From Spartinivicinus marinus (GTDB taxonomy: Bacteria > Pseudomonadota > Gammaproteobacteria > Pseudomonadales > Zooshikellaceae), in contig NZ_JAPJZK010000001.1 in NCBI RefSeq assembly GCF_026309355.1, positions 3,492,501 to 3,556,500 of the forward strand: a stretch of DNA of 64,000 nucleotides. The letters are read 5' to 3'. The translations under genes and the position numbers were made by a program. Shown here one piece after another: positions 46,382 to 56,437 of this stretch (the stretch's first letter is position 1; every line of letters begins with the position of its first letter). The notes below the pieces were generated by a model. That model worked only from the letters and a program-made list of their open reading frames with translations, was not told the DNA's origin and made no database searches.

Positions 46382-46731
46382 CAGTCTTTCCAATACGTAT
46401 AAAGCTTGATCAGATACAACAGTTTCTCATTGTGTTTTTTTCTAACTTAAGTGTAATGCATAGGGATGGTAGCATAAGGCAAGAATATCTGGCAGGCGAA
46501 GTATTTTTACAGGAACTTGTTGAGATTTACTCTGCGAAGCCTGTTGTTACAGCAGTAAAGTGATGATCACAATAAGTTAAATGAGACTACAATAAAATGT
46601 AAACAAGCAAAAAGTGATAATCGAAAAGTGACTTGTAAAACTCTATCAGTTAAATGAAAAGGCAGTCGGGCTAACACCCTATGAGTTGGGTTTTTCAGTG
46701 AGGTAGTCTCCTTGCTGATAAGGAAAGAGTA
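46382..46731. other. 350-base divergent promoter region
   Basis: No gene. It lies between the leftward lipoprotein gene and rightward vgrG and should carry both promoters. A GGAAAGAG RBS precedes the vgrG ATG. I see no strong regulator site. Confidence 0.5.
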
Positions 46732-48807
46732 ATGGCATTAACAGCAAACGAAAGCATTTTTAGTATTCAGGTAGCCAGTTTAAAGGATTGCCGTGTTGTT
46801 CAGTTTTCAGGCGAAGAGGATATGTCTGGGCTGTTCAACTTCACTGTTGAAGTAGTCAGTGCAGACAAAAATATTGATGGTGATGAGCTCGTGGGTAAGC
46901 CGGGGTTAATGGTAATTCAAGATCCAGACAGCCCTCGTTTTATTCATGGTGAAATTGCCTCGTTTTCACATATGTATTGGGGGCAAAAGCTCACCCATTA
47001 TCAGTTGGTGCTTGTTCCTAAATTTTGGTTTTTACAGCATCGCATCGGTACACGGATTTTTCAAAATTTGTCTGTGCCTGAAATTATTAAGAAAGTATTG
47101 GATGAAGCCAATATAACCGAAGAACACTATCAATTGAAGTTGACAGGCAATTATCAGTCCAGAGTTTACACCCTGCAATATAATGAAAGTGAGTATGATT
47201 TTTTATGCCGTTTAATGGAAGAAGAGGGAATCCATTATCACTTTGAACATTCAGAAGATAAACATGTGATGATAATGGGGGATGCTAAGCCCGTTTTTCA
47301 AAAAATCCCTTTGGAGGAGCTGGAGTATCATCCTAGATCAGGATTGATGGCAGAAACGGATGTTTCCTTTACTTTTTGGAGTCAAGAAAAAACAGTGCCA
47401 GGCAAAGTAGTCACTCGTGACTATAACTTTGAAAAGCCAAAAATGACTTTGGAAGTAGAGCAAGCTGGTGAAAAACTTAGTGAGTTGCAACAGTTTTATT
47501 TCCCTGGTAATTATACTGAGCAAGCTGAAGGACAGCGTTATGCAAAAATAAAAACAGAGGCGCATGAAGCGCAGCGTTATTCCGTAGGAGGGGTGAGTAA
47601 TAGCTGCCGTTTAATACCAGGTTACCTATTTGCTTTAACAAGCTATGAGCGAGAAGAATTCAATAAAGAATATTTGGTTAAAAAGGTCAGCCACACTGGA
47701 TATCAAACTCAGTCACTTGATAGTGCCAGTGGTGACCAAGGCAGTAGTTATAGTAATGAATATTTTGCAATAGTGGCTGATACGCCGTTTCGCCCAAAAG
47801 GAGAGCAGCCTTTAGTTATTCCCATTGATGGTACCCAAACGGCTTTTGTCACTGGCCCTTCCGGTGAAGAAATTTATACCGATGAACATGGCCGAATAAA
47901 AGTCCAGTTTCATTGGGATCGAGAAGGTCAGCAAGATGAAAAAACCTCTTGTTGGATTCGAGTCAACCAAGATTGGGCGGGTGGTGAATGGGGGGCTTTT
48001 AAGCTACCGAGAATTGGTCATGAAGTGATTATTGATTATATCGATGGTGATCCTAATCGGCCATTGGTGATGGGCTCGGTTTATAATGGTGAAAGCATGC
48101 CGCCTTATGATTTGCCTGAGCATAAGACCCGCAGTACGACTAAAACCAATAGCTCGTTGGGGGGTGAAGGCTTTAACGAAATTCGGTTTGAAGATAAAAA
48201 AGGCCAAGAGCAGGTTTTCATTCATGCTGAAAAAGACATGGATATTCGGGTGAAAAACGACCGCCGTGATCATGTTGAGGTCGACCGCCATTTAATTGTT
48301 GAAAAAGATCGTTTTGAGTACATAAAAGCTGATAGTCATCATCAGGTGAATGTCAGTCAGTTTAATAAAGTGGCACAAAAAGTATCTGAAACCATTGGGC
48401 AAAGCCGCCAATTAAAAGTAGGCAATAATTATCTGGAAGAAGCTGGCTCAGAAGTGCACTTTAAAAGTGGTCAAAAAACAGTGCTTGATGCCGCAATGGA
48501 ATTAACGGTTAAAGCCGGTGGCTCATTTATTAAATTTGATCCTTCAGGGGTTACCCTGAGTGGGCCTACGGTAAGCTTGAATAGTGGTGGTTCGCCAGGA
48601 AAAGGTACCAACGCTTCACCAGATGCACCGACAACTGCCGTAGAAGCTGATAAAGATATTAGTGGGCAAAAATTTACCCCAACGCCACCACCTGCACCAG
48701 CTGAAAATCAAGGGATTCAGTTTGCGAGTATGGCCCAACAAATTGCTTTGGCTGATGCGATGACTAATGCTAAAGCACTGGTACAAAATTGTAAGTTAAA
48801 AGCTTAA
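46732..48807 (+). CDS. vgrG: T6SS spike protein VgrG (TssI)
   Basis: 691 residues. The gp27-like head contains FNFTVEVVS, LMEEEGIHYHFEHSEDKH and the TYxxxEYDFLCRL region. The gp5-like OB fold has GEEIYTDEHGRIKVQFHWDREG, then WIRVNQDWAGGEWGAFKLPRIG. The C-terminal beta needle (VEVDRHLIVEKDRFEYIK) ends with a short Pro-rich tail and no extra effector domain. The DUF4123 gene and the Rhs effector follow, so this VgrG probably carries that Rhs protein. Confidence 0.95.
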   Translation: MALTANESIFSIQVASLKDCRVVQFSGEEDMSGLFNFTVEVVSADKNIDGDELVGKPGLMVIQDPDSPRFIHGEIASFSHMYWGQKLTHYQLVLVPKFWFLQHRIGTRIFQNLSVPEIIKKVLDEANITEEHYQLKLTGNYQSRVYTLQYNESEYDFLCRLMEEEGIHYHFEHSEDKHVMIMGDAKPVFQKIPLEELEYHPRSGLMAETDVSFTFWSQEKTVPGKVVTRDYNFEKPKMTLEVEQAGEKLSELQQFYFPGNYTEQAEGQRYAKIKTEAHEAQRYSVGGVSNSCRLIPGYLFALTSYEREEFNKEYLVKKVSHTGYQTQSLDSASGDQGSSYSNEYFAIVADTPFRPKGEQPLVIPIDGTQTAFVTGPSGEEIYTDEHGRIKVQFHWDREGQQDEKTSCWIRVNQDWAGGEWGAFKLPRIGHEVIIDYIDGDPNRPLVMGSVYNGESMPPYDLPEHKTRSTTKTNSSLGGEGFNEIRFEDKKGQEQVFIHAEKDMDIRVKNDRRDHVEVDRHLIVEKDRFEYIKADSHHQVNVSQFNKVAQKVSETIGQSRQLKVGNNYLEEAGSEVHFKSGQKTVLDAAMELTVKAGGSFIKFDPSGVTLSGPTVSLNSGGSPGKGTNASPDAPTTAVEADKDISGQKFTPTPPPAPAENQGIQFASMAQQIALADAMTNAKALVQNCKLKA

Positions 48808-48853
48808 GTGCACCTTCAAAAATGCTAGTTGAGCCAGTGCTAAGGATGTTGAA

Positions 48854-49786
48854 ATGACCCCATGTGATGATATTAAAACAGCCATTGAAGTTCAGTTGGA
48901 TCAAAATGAAAACCTGGCTATTTATATATTGTTTGATCCCGCTGCCAGTGAATCACTACCTGGTGAGTTGTTTTTAAAAGAGGAGCAACCAAACTACCAC
49001 TTATTGTTTATGGAAACAGAGCTTTCCAAGCTGGTAGATGCCTCGCCTTATTTAGTTAAGGTTTCCCCTGATAGCCCGTTTTTAAAGTGGTGCATTGAAC
49101 AAGCAGAGGCCGCTAATAATCATTTATTTCCTATAATTTATTTGTCTTCACACTCAATTGAAAACCAGTTAAATCACTGGCGAAGCCTACTTAAAGTGAA
49201 TACTCCAGAAGGTGAAGCGATGTTATTTCGCTTTGCTGATCCACGTGTTTTATTTGCTTATTTAGGAGCCAGCAAACCAGAGCAACAGCAGCTACTCTTA
49301 GGCCCAGTTGAAGCGTTATATATTCAGGCAGAAGCCAATACCTGGCTTAACCTGAATAATGTCGCTGGGGCTGATTTTCAATTAAATCCAGAGCTAACCA
49401 TGCCTTGGTTAAAACTGACTGATCAGCAAGTCGATGCATTTGAGATTCAGGCACAATTAAATTTATCCTGGCAAATTGTTCAGCATTTAAAAGAACAACA
49501 CATGGATTTAGTTGAAGAACAAACTGATCATGATCTACAAGAAATGACTTATAAAGGGCTACAAAAAGCTGCTAAATATGGACTAACGGATGAAGTGGAC
49601 TTAATTAGCTTTGTAGTGATGATGTTTGTCGTGGCTCCGAATTTTGCAGAACAGCCAGCGATTAAGGCCAGGCTTACTGATGAGTCGATTCCTGAAGATG
49701 AGCGGTTTGAATATATGGTAGAAAGCACGACAGAAGAGGAGTGGGAGGCGGCAGTGGAGGCATATGATATTGAAGCATGGGATTAA
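48854..49786 (+). CDS. DUF4123 family T6SS effector adaptor (Tap/TEC)
   Basis: 310 residues, cytoplasmic, acidic. The DUF4123 part spans about 20-140 (LAIYILFDPAASESLPGEL, SPYLVKVSPDSPFLKWCI, LFRFADPRVLFAYL). A C-terminal helical region follows (EYMVESTTEEEWEAAVEAYD). Adaptors of this family bind an effector and load it onto the neighbouring VgrG. The layout vgrG - DUF4123 - rhs is the classic order. Confidence 0.9.
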   Translation: MTPCDDIKTAIEVQLDQNENLAIYILFDPAASESLPGELFLKEEQPNYHLLFMETELSKLVDASPYLVKVSPDSPFLKWCIEQAEAANNHLFPIIYLSSHSIENQLNHWRSLLKVNTPEGEAMLFRFADPRVLFAYLGASKPEQQQLLLGPVEALYIQAEANTWLNLNNVAGADFQLNPELTMPWLKLTDQQVDAFEIQAQLNLSWQIVQHLKEQHMDLVEEQTDHDLQEMTYKGLQKAAKYGLTDEVDLISFVVMMFVVAPNFAEQPAIKARLTDESIPEDERFEYMVESTTEEEWEAAVEAYDIEAWD

Positions 49787-49830
49787 ATCTCCTTCGTGAA
49801 TGACTTTTATGCTTTGTTATCTTCGCAATT

Positions 49831-49870
49831 CACCCCAGTCACTTATTGTACATAAGCTCCTGGGGCTTCA
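49831..49870. repeat. structured dispersed repeat, copy B
   Basis: CACCCCAGTCACTTATTGTA followed by CATAAGCTCCTGGGGCTTC. CCCCAG/CTGGGG and an inner CTTAT/ATAAG stem are paired. Lies between the DUF4123 and rhs genes. Confidence 0.55.
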
Positions 49871-49987
49871 TTGCTTGATGGCCTCGCCTAAATAGCCCTT
49901 CACTTTGGAGATTATATATCAATAACTGCATTAAAATATAATATTTTTAAAAGAACAGTTACTTTGTAGATTCGAGCAGTAAAGTAA

Positions 49988-52900
49988 ATGAATGTTAAAC
50001 TAGCACTTGCCAATGCTGAAAAGGAATTAGCGACATTAGAAAAAGCCAAAGCTTCAGAAATGGCTATTGCTGCTGTGGATGTGGCTGGTTTGATAGACCC
50101 AACACCTGCCTCTGATTTGGTGGGGGCGAGTATGAGTTTTGCTCGTGGGGATTTTTTAGGTGGTGCTTTATCGTTGGTATCTGTTATCCCTTATGTGGGA
50201 GATGCTATTGCTAAGCCCTTAAAAGCAGGACGTACGGCGAGTAAAGTATTAAAAATTGGCAAGAAAATAGCCAAAATGCGAGCTCGAATTAAACAGTTAA
50301 AAAAACTGGAAAAAGTGGCAGAAATTGCTGCGCAAAAAGCCGGTAAAGTGATTGGGCAAATTTCTGATCAAGTAGGTAATGTGGCAGGGCAGGTTGGCAA
50401 GGTTGCTAATCAAGCCGAGCAAGCTGTAGGAAAAGCAGCCAGTAAAATGAGCGGTATGGTGGGCGATGCTTTGGGTAAAGTCAAAGGCCAATTCAAAAAG
50501 CAGAAAAAAGGCAAATGTGAATCCTGTGACTTTAACGCTAAGCAATCTAAACAACAAAAAGCCGCTGCAGCCAAACAAAAACCCGACGTAAAAACCAATA
50601 AAGCCTCGGGTGAAAACGGTAATGGCCAAAAAGTCCCCAGCAATAATAAAACCTGCACCAATGGTTGCCCAATCAGTATGGTGGCAGGTGAAGAGTTGCT
50701 TGAACAAACGGATTTTGTCTTAAGTGGGCCATTATCATTTAGTTGGAATCGCACCTACCGCACCAGTAATAATAAAGCGGCCGAATTAGGCACAGGCTGG
50801 ACCACCCTATTAGGTGAAAAGCTTCAACAAGCAGGTAGCCAACTGTTTTATTTCAATCAGGAAGGCCGTTCAATCCCCTTACCCATACCACCAGCCAATG
50901 GTCAAAGTTACAACCAAACGGAAAAACTACAGGTACTTGATTTAGGTAACGATTTAATTTCGATTATCTCTCAGCAAGGCCCAGAAAAAATCTTCCGCTT
51001 AACCGGCAGTGCTTCAAACAAGCAGGGTCAATTAGTGGGAATCCGGGATAACTGTGATAATACTATTCAAATTACCCATGGTAATGATGAACAACCCACT
51101 AAACTGACCACTAGTTGGGGACAAGCCGCCTGGTTTTATCATGACCCGCAAGGCCGGATTATTGCTATTACCCGAGGGCAGGATAGCGACACCCCACCAG
51201 ATACCCAACCTGTCGTGCAATATCAGTATGACAGCCATGGTGATTTAGTAGCAGTGTTGGATGCCCTAGGCCATGGGGAAAAATACGCTTATAACAACCA
51301 CATTATTATTCAGCGTACTTTAAAAAGCGGCTTTAGTTTTTATTTTGAGTGGGATCAATACACCCCTCAAGGTAAATGTGTTCGCAACTGGGGTGATAAT
51401 GGCATTTATGATTATCAATTCGCCTGGTTTCCAGAAGAAAATCGCAGCACGGCCACCGACAGTCGTGGTGCCATTACCCAATATAGCTATAACGACAATG
51501 GCCAGATCATCAGTGAAACTGACCCGCTAGGCGGCGTGACTGAACACCAATATGATGATGCCGGTAATGTCGTCAGCACCGTTGATCCAGCTGATAATAC
51601 CACCCTTTACGAATACAACCTGGATGGCTTGCTGATTAAAGTCACTGACCCAGAAGGTAACATCCACGCGATTGAATATGACGATGAAGGTCGGCCAACC
51701 ACATTAACAGACCCATTAGGCAACCATTGGAGCCGTCAATACGACGAGCGAGGGCTATTAGTCAAAACCCTTGATCCAGAAGCCAACCAAACTCAAATTG
51801 ATTACAACGCCCTTGGCCTGCCTGTGCAAATCACCGATGCCATGGGTAATGCACGGCAGTTACAGTGGAATGAACAAGCACAATTAGTCAGCCAAACCGA
51901 TGCCGAAGGCCAAATCACCCAATACCGTTATGATCAGCTTGGGCAGGTAGTCGCCAGCCAAGACAGCCAGGGAGCCCAAACTTACTATCAATATGATGCT
52001 CTTGGTCAGCCAATTGCTGCACAATTACCCAATGGCAAACAGATTAAACTGGCGTATAACCCCGCAGGACAGCTTACCGCTTTTACTGATGAAGTGGGGC
52101 GTACCACAAAGTATGAATATGAAGGGCTAGCACAGGTTAAAAAACGCATTGACCCTGCTGGCCAAGTGTTTGAGTATTTTTATGATACCGAGCGTAACCT
52201 AACTGGCCTCAAAAACGAAAATGGTGAAACCTATCAACTGATTTATGATTTAAATGAAAATCTAATTCAAGAAGTGGGTTTTGATGGCCGTGAGCAACAT
52301 TATGAATACAACAAATCTGGTCAGCTAATAAAACATATCGACGGACCAAGACTTCCAACCAGCGAACCTAAAACAGCGGACGCAACAGAAACAACAAGCA
52401 CAACAGAAAGCCCCGATCAGCCTAGTATCCCCATCACCGAATTTAAACGCAATAAACTGGGACTACTGCTTGAAAAACAAACCAGTGATGGTGAAGTTAG
52501 CACATTTCAATACGATGCTGCCGGGCGCTTGACTGAAGCCAATAATAATCATCGTAAACTCAGCTTTACCTATAATGCCCTTGGCTTACTCACCGAAGAA
52601 AGCCAAGATAGTCAAACTATCAGCCACGGTTACGACCCATTGGGTAACCGCACTAGCACTACTCTGCCCGATGGGCAAAGCATCAATTACCGCTATACGC
52701 CAGATGGTTTATTTACGGATGTCGCCTTAAACGGCCAGCTGATCACCCAGGTAAGGCGTGATAACCAAGGCCGAGAAGTCAATCGTATTCAAGGGGTAGT
52801 CGAAAGCCAGTTTGAATACGACATTATGGGAAGACTCACCCGCCATCGAGTCGGTAGCCGAGAAACACGGCAGTTAATCATCCAACGGGAATACGGATAC

Positions 52901-54094
52901 GACAATGCGGGTAACCTAGCCTTAATCAAAGACTTAAAAAAAGGCGAAACTCAGTTTCAATACGATGCTTTAGATCGGTTAACTGTCGTCAATGGCATGA
53001 TAAAAGAAAGCTTTGCCCACGACCCAGCAGGTACTATTTTAGCGCAAACCGATCAGCCAAACGGCCATTCCCAAGGTAACCGCCTATTATTTCAAGGAGA
53101 TCGCCATTTTGCCTACGACAGTCGTGGTAATTTAACCGCCGAAAAACGGGGCAAGCATGGCAAACTGGTCACCCGCTATACCTATAATCACGCAAACCAA
53201 CTGATTAAAGTTGAAAACGCCAGCCAAACTACTGAGTTTACATACGATGCACTCGGACGAAGAATCAGTAAAAAAAACAGCTTTGGTGAAACCCAATTCC
53301 TCTGGAATGGCGATGTTCTGCTCTCAGAAACAAGAGAGAACATCCATAAAACCTACCTATATGAACCAGAGTCTTTTCGACCACTTGCGTTAGTACAAGA
53401 TAATCAGGTTTATTTCTATCACCTGGATCAATTAGGCACACCCCAGGAAATCAGCGACGCCAGAGGTAGCATCGTTTGGTCCGTTCAATATCGGGCTTAT
53501 GGCAGTGTTGTTAGAAAACAAGTTGAGCATATTCAAAACAACCTACGGTTTCAGGGCCAATATTTTGATGAAGAAACTGGCCTACACTACAACCGACACC
53601 GGTATTATGATCCAGGGTTAGGGCGGTTTATTAATCAGGATCCGATAGGGTTGGATGGCGGGGATAACTTATATCAATATACTCCTAGCCCCATTGCTTG
53701 GACTGATCCTTTAGGGTTAAGTGGCAAGCCATCACTGCCTAGTCGAGTGCTATTAGAAAATGACAAACTAAGAGTTGTACATAATTATCATGATATAGTA
53801 CGAGAGCATGCAGACCCTATTCACTTTCATGTTGAGGATACAAAAGGAAAAACAGTTGCGAAAATTAAAGCTAATGGAGAAATTCTAGAATCGAATAAAG
53901 GGTTGAGTAAATCGTTGAACAAGTCACTTGGTGAGCTTCTTGAGCCTACTAAAGCAGGTAATACCGCTATTAATAAGTTGAGAAATGCAGAAAAAAGAAT
54001 TGCGAAATTTATTCGGTTTAATGGCGGTAAAGTAGGTGGTCGACCATTTAAAGCTGGAAAGAGAGGGCTTCCAAGTTATATGAGAGATTGTTAA
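49988..54094 (+). CDS. Rhs-family T6SS effector with C-terminal toxin domain
   Basis: 1368 residues. The N-terminal part has a hydrophobic stretch (SFARGDFLGGALSLVSVIPY) and a basic coiled coil; no PAAR domain is visible. An Rhs entry domain starts near 230 (CTNGCPISMVAGEELLEQTD). YD repeats fill about 360-1150 and include a Thr/Ser/Pro-rich insert near 790-820. The core ends at DPLGL (about residue 1242). The remaining 126 residues are the variable toxin tip, with HADPIHFHV and KRIAKFIRFN. The Rhs shell normally encloses the toxin. The likely immunity gene follows three bases later. Confidence 0.93.
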   Translation: MNVKLALANAEKELATLEKAKASEMAIAAVDVAGLIDPTPASDLVGASMSFARGDFLGGALSLVSVIPYVGDAIAKPLKAGRTASKVLKIGKKIAKMRARIKQLKKLEKVAEIAAQKAGKVIGQISDQVGNVAGQVGKVANQAEQAVGKAASKMSGMVGDALGKVKGQFKKQKKGKCESCDFNAKQSKQQKAAAAKQKPDVKTNKASGENGNGQKVPSNNKTCTNGCPISMVAGEELLEQTDFVLSGPLSFSWNRTYRTSNNKAAELGTGWTTLLGEKLQQAGSQLFYFNQEGRSIPLPIPPANGQSYNQTEKLQVLDLGNDLISIISQQGPEKIFRLTGSASNKQGQLVGIRDNCDNTIQITHGNDEQPTKLTTSWGQAAWFYHDPQGRIIAITRGQDSDTPPDTQPVVQYQYDSHGDLVAVLDALGHGEKYAYNNHIIIQRTLKSGFSFYFEWDQYTPQGKCVRNWGDNGIYDYQFAWFPEENRSTATDSRGAITQYSYNDNGQIISETDPLGGVTEHQYDDAGNVVSTVDPADNTTLYEYNLDGLLIKVTDPEGNIHAIEYDDEGRPTTLTDPLGNHWSRQYDERGLLVKTLDPEANQTQIDYNALGLPVQITDAMGNARQLQWNEQAQLVSQTDAEGQITQYRYDQLGQVVASQDSQGAQTYYQYDALGQPIAAQLPNGKQIKLAYNPAGQLTAFTDEVGRTTKYEYEGLAQVKKRIDPAGQVFEYFYDTERNLTGLKNENGETYQLIYDLNENLIQEVGFDGREQHYEYNKSGQLIKHIDGPRLPTSEPKTADATETTSTTESPDQPSIPITEFKRNKLGLLLEKQTSDGEVSTFQYDAAGRLTEANNNHRKLSFTYNALGLLTEESQDSQTISHGYDPLGNRTSTTLPDGQSINYRYTPDGLFTDVALNGQLITQVRRDNQGREVNRIQGVVESQFEYDIMGRLTRHRVGSRETRQLIIQREYGYDNAGNLALIKDLKKGETQFQYDALDRLTVVNGMIKESFAHDPAGTILAQTDQPNGHSQGNRLLFQGDRHFAYDSRGNLTAEKRGKHGKLVTRYTYNHANQLIKVENASQTTEFTYDALGRRISKKNSFGETQFLWNGDVLLSETRENIHKTYLYEPESFRPLALVQDNQVYFYHLDQLGTPQEISDARGSIVWSVQYRAYGSVVRKQVEHIQNNLRFQGQYFDEETGLHYNRHRYYDPGLGRFINQDPIGLDGGDNLYQYTPSPIAWTDPLGLSGKPSLPSRVLLENDKLRVVHNYHDIVREHADPIHFHVEDTKGKTVAKIKANGEILESNKGLSKSLNKSLGELLEPTKAGNTAINKLRNAEKRIAKFIRFNGGKVGGRPFKAGKRGLPSYMRDC

Positions 54095-54096
54095 TT

Positions 54097-54690
54097 GTGG
54101 ATTATATTTATTTTAATAGTTTAAGTGTAGACGAACAGTTTGTAGAGATATCTGAGAGACCGGATTTTTTGGCTTTAGTTATTCCAAATAGCCAAAGAAC
54201 TGCTCAGTTGCTTGATAGAGCATATATGAACTACATTGAACATAATGCTGAGCATATCCAGCATAAGAGAGCAAGTACGTTTGTTAACAAGCTGGTATCA
54301 TTAATTTTAAATATTGATCAGTTAGAAGCAATTATTAATGAGATAACCCCAAAAAAGAAAAGGTCGCTTGTTCTTGAACTACTGTTATCTAGCGATTATT
54401 TTAGTTCATATTTATTGGTTGAATTGGCTGCTAATGTTGAGTTTATTAAAAAAATTCCAGATTATGGACGTTGGTGTGAAATTTTAGTACTAAGAAGAGC
54501 AAGTATCTTATTGCAGGATTCACCCTTAAGAAAGTTTAAAATATCTGAGCTGTTTCCGTTAGGTGAGACAGTTGAATACAGCGTTTTTAGGTCTGTCTTG
54601 GGTTCAGCCTATGATGAAGATAGGCTGACTTCTGATTCAATAAACCAACTAAAAGAGCTTTTTCCAAATGACAAGTACTTTGATTTTTAG
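54097..54690 (+). CDS. candidate immunity protein for the Rhs toxin
   Basis: 198 residues from the GTG at 54097, just after the rhs stop; the frame is also open to a TTG at 54088 within rhs. No signal peptide, mostly helical (YMNYIEHNAEHIQHKRASTF, KKRSLVLELLLSSDYFSSYL). I do not recognise the family. The position directly after a toxin tip is the standard place for a cognate immunity gene, so that is the inferred role. It would act in the cytoplasm. Confidence 0.7.
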   Translation: MDYIYFNSLSVDEQFVEISERPDFLALVIPNSQRTAQLLDRAYMNYIEHNAEHIQHKRASTFVNKLVSLILNIDQLEAIINEITPKKKRSLVLELLLSSDYFSSYLLVELAANVEFIKKIPDYGRWCEILVLRRASILLQDSPLRKFKISELFPLGETVEYSVFRSVLGSAYDEDRLTSDSINQLKELFPNDKYFDF

Positions 54691-54952
54691 CTCGACCTGC
54701 TTTGGTGTAACGTATAGAGAAATGCTAGGTTTAGGTCTTTCATTGCTACTCACCTTATAGCAAGCTGTTTAAAGTAATGTGGCACCTTAAAAGGGTTATT
54801 ATACTACAGTGAGCAATATGTGTTGAAAATAGCTGACTTACACAGCAAGACCTAACGTTCAAGTTTTTAATGTTCTTTAACAATTTGGTCTATTGAATCA
54901 GTTTATTGACTGCTAGATTTTTAGCTGCTTATAACAATGAGGCTCTAAACGG
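54691..54952. other. spacer before the displaced Rhs tip
   Basis: No gene found. It separates the first toxin-immunity pair from the displaced Rhs module. There is no clear RBS for a start within the displaced core, so the downstream fragment is probably silent unless recombined. Confidence 0.4.
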
Positions 54953-56022
54953 CCAATTCCTCTGGAATGGCGATGTCCTGCTTTCAGAAACAAGACAGAA
55001 CATTCATAAGACCTACTTATATGAGCTGGAATCTTTTCGACCACTCGCGTTAGTGCAGGATAATCAGGTTTATTTTTATCACCTGGATCATTTAGGTACT
55101 CCACAAGGAATCAGTGATGCTAGCCCGAATATTTCATCAAACCACAGAAAAACCCCATGTAGCTCAGTGATACCAAAGCCTTTAGCATTTTTATTATTGG
55201 TATAATTTATACTCAAGTCTGTTTATCAAATTTCTGAACTTTCTGGCGTTATATTTTGCTCCATTTCCCTCAAGCCTTGGAACCACCAAGGCTTCTCGGA
55301 AATTGAAGCAAACTATTTAGCCAGAATGCCCAGAATCTTTGATATCTGATGAAATATTCGGGCTAGGCAACATCGTCTGGTCCGTTCAATATCGCGCTTA
55401 TGGTAATGTAGCGAGAAAACAAGTTGAGCATATCCAAAATAACCTACGGTTTCAGGGCCAATATTTTGATGAAGAAACCGGACTACACTACAACCGACAC
55501 CGGTATTATGATCCAGGGTTAGGGCGGTTTATTAATCAGGATCCAATTGGGTTGTTAGGTGGTAATAATTTATATAGCTACGTTCAAAATCCTGTACATT
55601 GGATTGATCCTTTAGGGCTTGCAAGTTACGTACTCATAGGAGAGGGGCAAGCAGCAGTAGAAGCATATGCAAAAAATATGAGGAAACTCAGACCAAATGA
55701 AGAGTTTAGAACAATTAAGAAAGACTGGACATCTCTTATGGAAAAGTCTGGGGCGGTAATGGAAAGGTTTGGCTCAAAAAATTGGGAAATAATTGCAAAT
55801 GAAGCAAATGCTCAGTGGATAAGAGATAGACATAAAGAAGGTTATGTATTTATTGATATAGGTGAATATGCTGCAAAACATAGAAGCTCATTTTATAAAA
55901 CTGAGTTAAGAACTCTAGAAGAGTTGGATGCTAAGGTTTATAAGGGGGCATCTAAACAAATTAAAAAGGCGAGAGCTGAAGCCCCTGTAAGCCAAAGACC
56001 AATATCAAAATTAGATTGCTAA
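54953..56022 (+). pseudogene. displaced Rhs core end plus second toxin tip, interrupted by a MITE
   Basis: From CCAATTCCTCTGGAATGG (54953) the DNA repeats the last part of the Rhs core of the main gene, with long nearly identical blocks (for example FQGQYFDEETGLHYNRHRYY). It breaks at 55120-55366 through an inserted element and then resumes to WIDPLGL. After that comes a different 133-residue tip (VLIGEGQAAVEAYAKNM, QWIRDRHKEGYVFIDIG, HRSSFYKTELRTLEEL). That wording recalls a toxin tip family seen at other Rhs C termini. It has no own start region, so it is an orphan cassette of the kind that can replace the main tip by recombination. Confidence 0.8.
55120..55366. mobile_element. 247-bp MITE-like element inside the displaced Rhs core
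   Basis: CTAGCCCGAATATTTCATCA (55120-55139) is repeated perfectly inverted at 55347-55366. The ends carry TA within CTAG, like targets of IS630/Tc1-mariner-type elements. No transposase is encoded. A perfect internal hairpin AAGCCTTGG/CCAAGGCTT lies at 55272-55294. Sequences on both sides match adjoining parts of the Rhs core, which proves insertion. Confidence 0.82.
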
Positions 56023-56023
56023 T

Positions 56024-56431
56024 ATGCCAAAGATATTTATATTTATTCCTGTGGATGATGCCGAAATTGCGAAAGTTTTTTTTGTTGAAACTTTGGGTTT
56101 TAAGCAAGAAAGAGACTTTTTTGTACCTAAATGTGTAGAAAGTGATGAAATTGGGATACGTCTACAAATGGATAGAGAAATAAGGGAAAAGAATAGAAGT
56201 CAAAGACGAATTGCCATATTTACATACTTTTTAGAAAAAAAATTTTTGTCATATTGTAAAAAAATAAGAGACCAGGGAGTAAAGTTTACATTAATGTGCT
56301 CTCATCCAGGTGGATATGCTGCCTGTATTCTTGATCCTTTCGGAAATGAAATACAGATAGAATCTGAAAGCTTTGATGATAAAGATCTAAGTATAGATCC
56401 AAATGATTGGCCTATATACAAGAGATATTAG
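56024..56431 (+). CDS. VOC-fold (glyoxalase-like) protein, candidate immunity protein
   Basis: 135 residues with a full VOC module: FIFIPVDDAEIAKVFFVETLGF at the start, and the closing CILDPFGNEIQIE. Its ATG is two bases after the stop of the second Rhs tip. VOC proteins are usually dioxygenases, lyases or drug-binding resistance proteins. In this position the simplest reading is an immunity protein for the second tip, but a metabolic role is possible. Metal ligands are not obvious. Confidence 0.7.
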   Translation: MPKIFIFIPVDDAEIAKVFFVETLGFKQERDFFVPKCVESDEIGIRLQMDREIREKNRSQRRIAIFTYFLEKKFLSYCKKIRDQGVKFTLMCSHPGGYAACILDPFGNEIQIESESFDDKDLSIDPNDWPIYKRY

Positions 56432-56437
56432 TTTTAT

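Noticed and set aside
50297-50754. Two long minus-strand frames opposite the rhs N terminus
   Set aside because: Shadow frames produced by the Lys/Ala-rich coding bias of the coiled-coil region.
54906-55205. 99-codon frame taken as a gene
   Set aside because: It is a piece of the displaced Rhs core that runs into the MITE; part of the pseudogene, not a separate gene.
55339-56022. 227-codon frame taken as an intact gene
   Set aside because: Its TTG start lies in or beside the MITE end, so the frame is a chimera of MITE and Rhs sequence.
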